Shown here one piece after another: positions 23,254-26,601 of a DNA stretch of 26,601 nt (position 1 is the stretch's first letter; the number at the start of each line of letters is the position of its first letter). Position numbers and translations under genes: made by a program. The notes below the pieces were generated by a model, which ran no database searches, was not told the origin of the DNA, and saw nothing but the letters and a program-made list of their open reading frames with translations. Location: contig CAYQMH010000031.1 of assembly GCA_964418485.1 (NCBI GenBank), positions 1 through 26,601 on the forward strand, in the 5' to 3' direction. This DNA comes from JAFGHJ01 sp964418485. GTDB taxonomy: Bacteria; Hydrothermota; UBA3072.

Positions 23254-23997
23254 ATGAGAAAAAACTCTTTGAAAGATTTATACAAAGACAAAGAAAAAGT
23301 GAAGAAGTACTGGGAAGAGACAGGTGCTCATCGCTTGAATGAAAAAGAATTTGAAGATATGAAGAGAAAGATGCTTTATGACCATACATGGGCTATTACT
23401 GTGAATGCTTTTATAGTGATGGCTAATTTACGGGAACATATGAGAGTTTTAGATGCTGGTTGTGGTTGGGGTAGAACTATAGTTGGGATTAAGAAAGAAT
23501 TACCGGAAATAAAAATGACCGGTATAGATATTATTCCCGGATTGCTTAATTCAGCTAGGGGTTTGATTTTTGAAGAAACAGGTTGCAACGATACTATTCT
23601 TAAAATCGGGGATGTTCATAACTTAGAATTCAAAGATAGTTTTTTTGACGCTGTACTTTCTACACGTGTGTTGCAATATGTACAAGATCCAGAAAAAGCT
23701 GTAATGGAATTTGCAAGGGTTGTAAAGCCTGGGAAGAAAATTGTTGTAATTCTTCCTAATAAATGGAATCCTTACATTTTTTTTAAATATCATACAAAGA
23801 TATATTCTCCGTTAGATATTAAAAGCTGGTTTGAAAAAGCTGGTTTGAAAACTGTTAATTTTGGAAGCTTGGGATATTTTCCTCCTTTCTTTAGATCCAA
23901 ACATTATAATATTTTTGTTCGCTTTGATACGATTATTAGAAATATTCCGGTTTTAAAGTATTTTGGCGGATTAGCTTTCTGTGTAGGTGAAAAGTGA
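23254..23997 (+). CDS. Class I SAM-dependent methyltransferase
   Basis: Methyltransferase of 247 residues with an intact SAM site: motif I RVLDAGCGWGRTIVG (about 64-78), motif II MTGIDIIPGLLNSARG, ILKIGDVHNLEFKDSFFDAV with the DxH/LxF region, STRVLQYVQDPEKAV, and ARVVKPGKKIVVILPNKWNP. The C-terminal 70 residues are rich in Phe, Tyr and Lys and probably bind the substrate. The ATG follows GGAAGGA. Last gene of the plus-strand locus, right after the APH-type kinase; it may methylate what that kinase makes or a sugar hydroxyl. It converges with the GT4 at 24031, with 33 bases between stops and no clear terminator. Confidence 0.88.
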   Translation: MRKNSLKDLYKDKEKVKKYWEETGAHRLNEKEFEDMKRKMLYDHTWAITVNAFIVMANLREHMRVLDAGCGWGRTIVGIKKELPEIKMTGIDIIPGLLNSARGLIFEETGCNDTILKIGDVHNLEFKDSFFDAVLSTRVLQYVQDPEKAVMEFARVVKPGKKIVVILPNKWNPYIFFKYHTKIYSPLDIKSWFEKAGLKTVNFGSLGYFPPFFRSKHYNIFVRFDTIIRNIPVLKYFGGLAFCVGEK

Positions 23998-24030
23998 GAC
24001 TTGTTTTAAATTAGGGGGATAGGGAAAATA

Positions 24031-25161
24031 TTACAATTTATTTCTTTTTTTTATTGCTTCATAGTAACATTCTAAGTATTTAGATGATATATTTTCCCAG
24101 TTATAAGAAGTTATTACTTCTTTTTGAATTTTTTTTACTATTTTTTTTACTTTTCCTGTGTTTTTTAAAGCCCATTCGATTTTTTCCCCTAAGGATTTTA
24201 TATCTTCGTTTTTAAAAATTATTTTCTTTTCTGTTACAATATGTGTATTTGCTGGAATATCGCTGCATATTATAGGAACTCCTAGAGCGAGTGCGTCAAG
24301 AAGGACCATTGACATTGCTTCATAAGTAGAAGGGAAGACGAATAATTTCGATAGAGATAATAATCCGAGGAGTGTTTCTTTATCTTTTATTAAAGGCTGA
24401 AAGACCGTTTGTTCGGGTATTGTTTTTTTTAATTTATGCGTGTAATTAGGTATCTGATTCAAATCCCCTACTACTAAAACTTTTGTTGAATTTTTTGAAA
24501 TTTTCATAGCTTCAAGTAACAAATGGCACCCTTTCGATGGTAAAATACGACCCGCGACAAAAATAATATATTCTTTTGGTTTTAGCTCCAAGGAATTAAG
24601 TAGCGAAGTCGCTTTTTTTGTATCTATAGACTCAAGCGGCTTAATTCCATTTGGAATAAAACGTATATTAGCCTTATACTTTGAATTATAATACTCGGAA
24701 AGAGGTTTGGATACGGCGGTTGATACGTCCGACCAGTTACAGAAAGGTCGGTCCATTAATTTAATCAGATATTTACCGAATTTAGACCACTTCTCTCTGC
24801 GGTAAGCTATAGCGTGCGAAGTAATAACAATTGGAAAACGAGTTTTTAAAATCGGTATAATAAAAGCTGCTTCTGCGTTATGTATATGTATAACATCAAA
24901 ATTACCTTTAAGAACTGCGTGAATAGCTGAGAATAAAAAAAGTATCGTAGGACGTATATTCTTTACAAGTATGGATTTAATCTTTACTGGAGTGAAGACT
25001 TGTTCTTTAAGGGTTTCGGCCCATTCATCTCCGTATACCCAAATTTCATGTCCTTTTTTTTTGAGATAAGGTATGAAAGATTCGACAACACTGTCTGCTC
25101 CTCTTGTTGCCGGAAGTCCTTTTATTCCAATTATTCCTATTTTTAACTTTTTAGTTTTCAT
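24031..25161 (-). CDS. GT4-family glycosyltransferase
   Basis: GT-B glycosyltransferase of 376 residues, transcribed against the main locus. N-terminal LKIGIIGIKGLPATRGADSV matches the DUF1972/GT4 type start, with a short Gly-Ala acceptor loop. FDVIHIHNAEAAFIIPILK and PIVITSHAIAYRREKWSK follow. The C-terminal domain has YIIFVAGRILPSKGCHLLLE, VLVVGDLNQ and FVFPSTYEAMSMVLLDALAL, an EX7D variant of the EX7E motif, followed by GVPIICSDIPAN. The ATG lies one base after the radical SAM stop codon (TAGAATG), so the two are probably coupled. Likely adds one sugar of a surface glycan. Confidence 0.88.
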   Translation of the reverse strand: MKTKKLKIGIIGIKGLPATRGADSVVESFIPYLKKKGHEIWVYGDEWAETLKEQVFTPVKIKSILVKNIRPTILFLFSAIHAVLKGNFDVIHIHNAEAAFIIPILKTRFPIVITSHAIAYRREKWSKFGKYLIKLMDRPFCNWSDVSTAVSKPLSEYYNSKYKANIRFIPNGIKPLESIDTKKATSLLNSLELKPKEYIIFVAGRILPSKGCHLLLEAMKISKNSTKVLVVGDLNQIPNYTHKLKKTIPEQTVFQPLIKDKETLLGLLSLSKLFVFPSTYEAMSMVLLDALALGVPIICSDIPANTHIVTEKKIIFKNEDIKSLGEKIEWALKNTGKVKKIVKKIQKEVITSYNWENISSKYLECYYEAIKKRNKL

Positions 25162-25162
25162 T

Positions 25163-26155
25163 CTATAAAAGAATATCTCTGCCGGATGCTAATCTTATTT
25201 TGTTTCTTAGTACCCATTTGATAGGAATTAAGATTTTCTTACGCATTGCGGGTACAGAAGTACCAATCATCCAGCAGTTTTTTTTGCAATTTTTTACTAT
25301 TTCTCTTATATTTTCTGCCTCTTCGCTATTCCATATCTTGTCAAAACTTGTAGTATTTAAATCTCCCATTATTAGCGGTTCATCAGAACCGTTACACGCT
25401 AATATTTTGCCCCAGGAATCGACGAAGAAGAGATCGGTACCAGCTCCGCAGGGTATAGTACGGCATTGCCCATATATGTGTCTTAGTAGTCCCATATTTA
25501 TATAGGCTCTGAACCAATCTTTAATGCGTAATTTCAAATTTTTCCTTTTGGATTGTAAAAGACCTATTATAAAATCTTTCATGGTTCTCTCGATTAATTC
25601 GAGATTTTCGTTTTTGTTGTCATCCTTGTGAAAATAGAAGGAATTGTGCATTGTAGATTGAGAAAATTCAACATCGAGACCTGATGTTAGGGTGTAAAGG
25701 TCGGGAAGTTCAGTAATGTTATTTTGAGAGATAACTATTGCGAAACCAATGTCTTTTATCCCAAGCGATTTAAGTCTGAGTAAAGTTCTAAGGGCATGAT
25801 CGAAGCCGTTTGATATTCCTCTAAGTTTGTCGTTTTTCTGGGGTAATCCTTCAACGCTGATTCTAATGGTAATATTGGGGAATTTCTTTGCTATTTCAAT
25901 TATGCGATCTGTAAAAAACCCATTGGTACTGATTTCGACACGGTTTGTTTTTTTGTTCAAGATTGAGATGATATCAGGTAGATCTTTACGTAGGAGTGGT
26001 TCTCCGCCGGTAACGTTTATACGTTTCATTCTGCCCGGAAGTTTTTCTAATATTTGCGGGTTAAATTCTTCAGATGCTTTAGAAGGATATTTCCATGTAT
26101 GACACATCTTACATTTAGCATTGCACCGATACGTCGTAATTACTGCACATTCCAT
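25163..26155 (-). CDS. Radical SAM enzyme with SPASM-like C-terminus
   Basis: Radical SAM protein of 330 residues. The 4Fe-4S motif CxxxCxxC is CNAKCKMC (Cys11, Cys15, Cys18), only ten residues from the start, which is early but usual for SPASM-type proteins. INVTGGEPLLRKDLP is the GGE SAM-binding block, and VEISTNGFF and IRISVEGLP are barrel strands. The C-terminal region (about 225-300) has QCRTIPCGAGTDLFFVDSWG, ILACNGSDEP, the MGDLNTTSFDKIWNSEEA block and CKKNCW, typical of an auxiliary cluster domain. The last 35 residues are basic. Substrate unknown: such enzymes modify peptides, sugars or cofactors, and the adjoining GT4 suggests glycan or glycopeptide work. AGGAGA lies 9 bases before the ATG. 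Confidence 0.88.
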   Translation of the reverse strand: MECAVITTYRCNAKCKMCHTWKYPSKASEEFNPQILEKLPGRMKRINVTGGEPLLRKDLPDIISILNKKTNRVEISTNGFFTDRIIEIAKKFPNITIRISVEGLPQKNDKLRGISNGFDHALRTLLRLKSLGIKDIGFAIVISQNNITELPDLYTLTSGLDVEFSQSTMHNSFYFHKDDNKNENLELIERTMKDFIIGLLQSKRKNLKLRIKDWFRAYINMGLLRHIYGQCRTIPCGAGTDLFFVDSWGKILACNGSDEPLIMGDLNTTSFDKIWNSEEAENIREIVKNCKKNCWMIGTSVPAMRKKILIPIKWVLRNKIRLASGRDILL

Positions 26156-26193
26156 TATTTTAAGTCTCCTTTTCTTGTTCGATTTCTCGGCTT

Positions 26194-26221
26194 AAGATAA
26201 GAGGTTATTTTAGTTTGTCAA
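26194..26221 (-). promoter_or_regulatory. Promoter of the radical SAM-GT4 pair
   Basis: Perfect TTGACA (26221-26216), 16 bases, TATCTT (26199-26194). The leader is about 32 bases, with AGGAGA before the ATG at 26155. Confidence 0.65.
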
Positions 26222-26224
26222 GAT

Positions 26225-26260
26225 TAGGCTTCCTTTTGCCTACCCCCCATTTTTTTTATT
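26225..26260 (+). repeat. Direct repeat, left copy
   Basis: TAGGCTTCCTTTTGCCTACC followed by CCCCATTTTTTTTATT. It matches 26538-26573 except for one missing T and one base near the end. It abuts the -35 of the radical SAM promoter. Confidence 0.8.
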
Positions 26261-26279
26261 AATTAAGTCGGCGAGAATC

Positions 26280-26430
26280 AGAGGGATTGCCGTCCAGGAA
26301 AGCGTCTCGGAGGGTGAGCGGGCATGGTCTTTTGAAATGCTTGCATTTCAAAAGGAGCGAACCCGAGAGCCGAGTGGCAATTTCCTCGCAGGGGAAATTG
26401 ACCACGTCTTTCTCGGACGGTAATCCCTCT
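26280..26430. ncRNA. Large three-stem structured element, possible ncRNA or repeat
   Basis: The outer stem AGAGGGATTGCCGTCC (26280-26295) pairs with 26415-26430 over 16 positions with one G-T, and can continue inward through GAAAG/CTTTC and CGT/ACG. Inner hairpin A is an exact 12-base inverted repeat CTTTTGAAATGC/GCATTTCAAAAG (26329-26354). Inner hairpin B pairs GTGGCAATTTCC with GGAAATTG-A-CCAC (26374-26405) around TCGCAGG. The DNA between is more GC-rich than its surroundings. I do not recognise a known RNA family. A structured RNA, a palindromic mobile repeat or a recombination site would all fit. Confidence 0.45.
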
Positions 26431-26435
26431 CTTTC

Positions 26436-26449
26436 TACGAATATTCGTA
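26436..26449. repeat. Perfect 14-base palindrome
   Basis: TACGAATATTCGTA is an exact palindrome just outside the structured element. It is operator-like in form; no assigned function. Confidence 0.4.
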
Positions 26450-26524
26450 AATAGCTTATCCCAGCATGAAATTTCCTATAAGTATTGCGATAACTAACTT
26501 TGGATGATTCGGCGTAAAAATTTT

Positions 26525-26567
26525 GGGGGGTAGGCAGTAGGCTTCCTTTGCCTACCCCCCATTTTTT
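26525..26567. terminator. Strong bidirectional terminator, including the right direct repeat
   Basis: GGGGGGTAGGCA (26525-26536) pairs exactly with TGCCTACCCCCC (26549-26560) around a 12-base loop. ATTTTTT follows on the plus strand, and AAAATTTT lies on the other side, giving a T-run on the minus strand. The right arm and loop are part of the direct repeat at 26538-26573. Confidence 0.75.
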
Positions 26568-26573
26568 CATTTT
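26538..26573 (+). repeat. Direct repeat, right copy
   Basis: Starts TAGGCTTCCTTTGCCTACCC and ends in a T-rich tail. It repeats 26225-26260 with one indel. The two copies bracket about 277 bases holding the structured element and the palindrome. Confidence 0.8.
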
Positions 26574-26601
26574 TCAACTCCAGATAAGCTAAATAGACTT
26601 T

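Larger units (their letters stand above)
26156..26601. other. Gene-free stretch with structured and repeated elements
   Basis: Besides the radical SAM promoter, this stretch holds two near-identical 36-base direct repeats, a large stem-loop element between them, a perfect palindrome and a strong terminator. A 103-codon open frame on the minus strand (26259-26570) runs through all of these and is not credible as a gene. Confidence 0.6.

Noticed and set aside
26259..26570. Open frame of 103 codons on the minus strand
   Set aside because: It runs straight through the large stem-loop element, the palindrome and the terminator, has no family resemblance, and its reading is explained by the structured DNA.

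Overview
The window looks like a piece of an AT-rich, diderm (outer-membrane) bacterial genome. A porin-like beta-barrel protein, a DUF2723 membrane glycosyltransferase, a secreted lamin-tail protein with a FlgD-like C-terminal domain, SpoVG outside a spore former, and an MEP-pathway isoprenoid gene together suggest the FCB side of the tree or an uncultured candidate phylum such as WOR-3/TA06. This placement is an inference from gene content, not a measured phylogeny.

Region 1 (1-5128, minus strand) is a housekeeping operon read right to left: DUF2723 membrane protein, ispE, spoVG, tRNA-Gln(TTG), and prs, which leaves the left edge about two codons before its end. IspE and SpoVG overlap by one base. 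The prs ribosome-binding site uses the last two nucleotides of the tRNA. Next comes a cold-shock gene (5299-5502) with its own promoter and a possible hairpin over its ribosome-binding site.

Region 2 (5503-9499) has two long intergenic stretches. They hold dispersed short repeats, a 109-bp MITE-like inverted-repeat element, a clear terminator, and two cell-envelope genes on the plus strand: a porin-like outer membrane protein and a lamin-tail protein. The lamin-tail gene has a textbook promoter placed so that the mRNA should start at or next to the ATG.

Region 3 (9543-11773, minus strand) holds three unrelated-looking SAM methyltransferases. It lies back to back with Region 4 (12009-23997, plus strand), a surface polysaccharide locus. 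Region 4 contains a UDP-sugar 6-dehydrogenase, a HicB/HicA toxin-antitoxin pair, a UDP-GlcNAc 2-epimerase, a MurJ/Wzx-type flippase, two GT4 glycosyltransferases, an NTase plus thymidylate-kinase-like fusion, a methyltransferase-like plus APH-type kinase fusion, a second APH-type kinase and a methyltransferase. The dehydrogenase and epimerase can together make a UDP-HexNAc uronic acid. The kinase/methyltransferase pairings recall the WbdD-type phosphate-methyl caps that end some O-antigen chains. This is the most promising candidate for an undescribed module. Region 5 (24031-26155, minus strand) converges on it with a radical SAM/SPASM-like enzyme and another GT4.

Region 6 (26156-26601) has no convincing gene. 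It carries a strongly structured element of about 150 bp, with a long outer stem and two inner hairpins, bracketed by two near-identical 36-base direct repeats. One of these repeats forms half of a strong bidirectional terminator.

A recurring signal across the window is a promoter of the form TTGNNN, exactly 16 bases, TANNNT. It appears upstream of nearly every transcription unit. In four cases it sits so close to a start codon lacking a Shine-Dalgarno sequence that a leaderless mRNA is likely.
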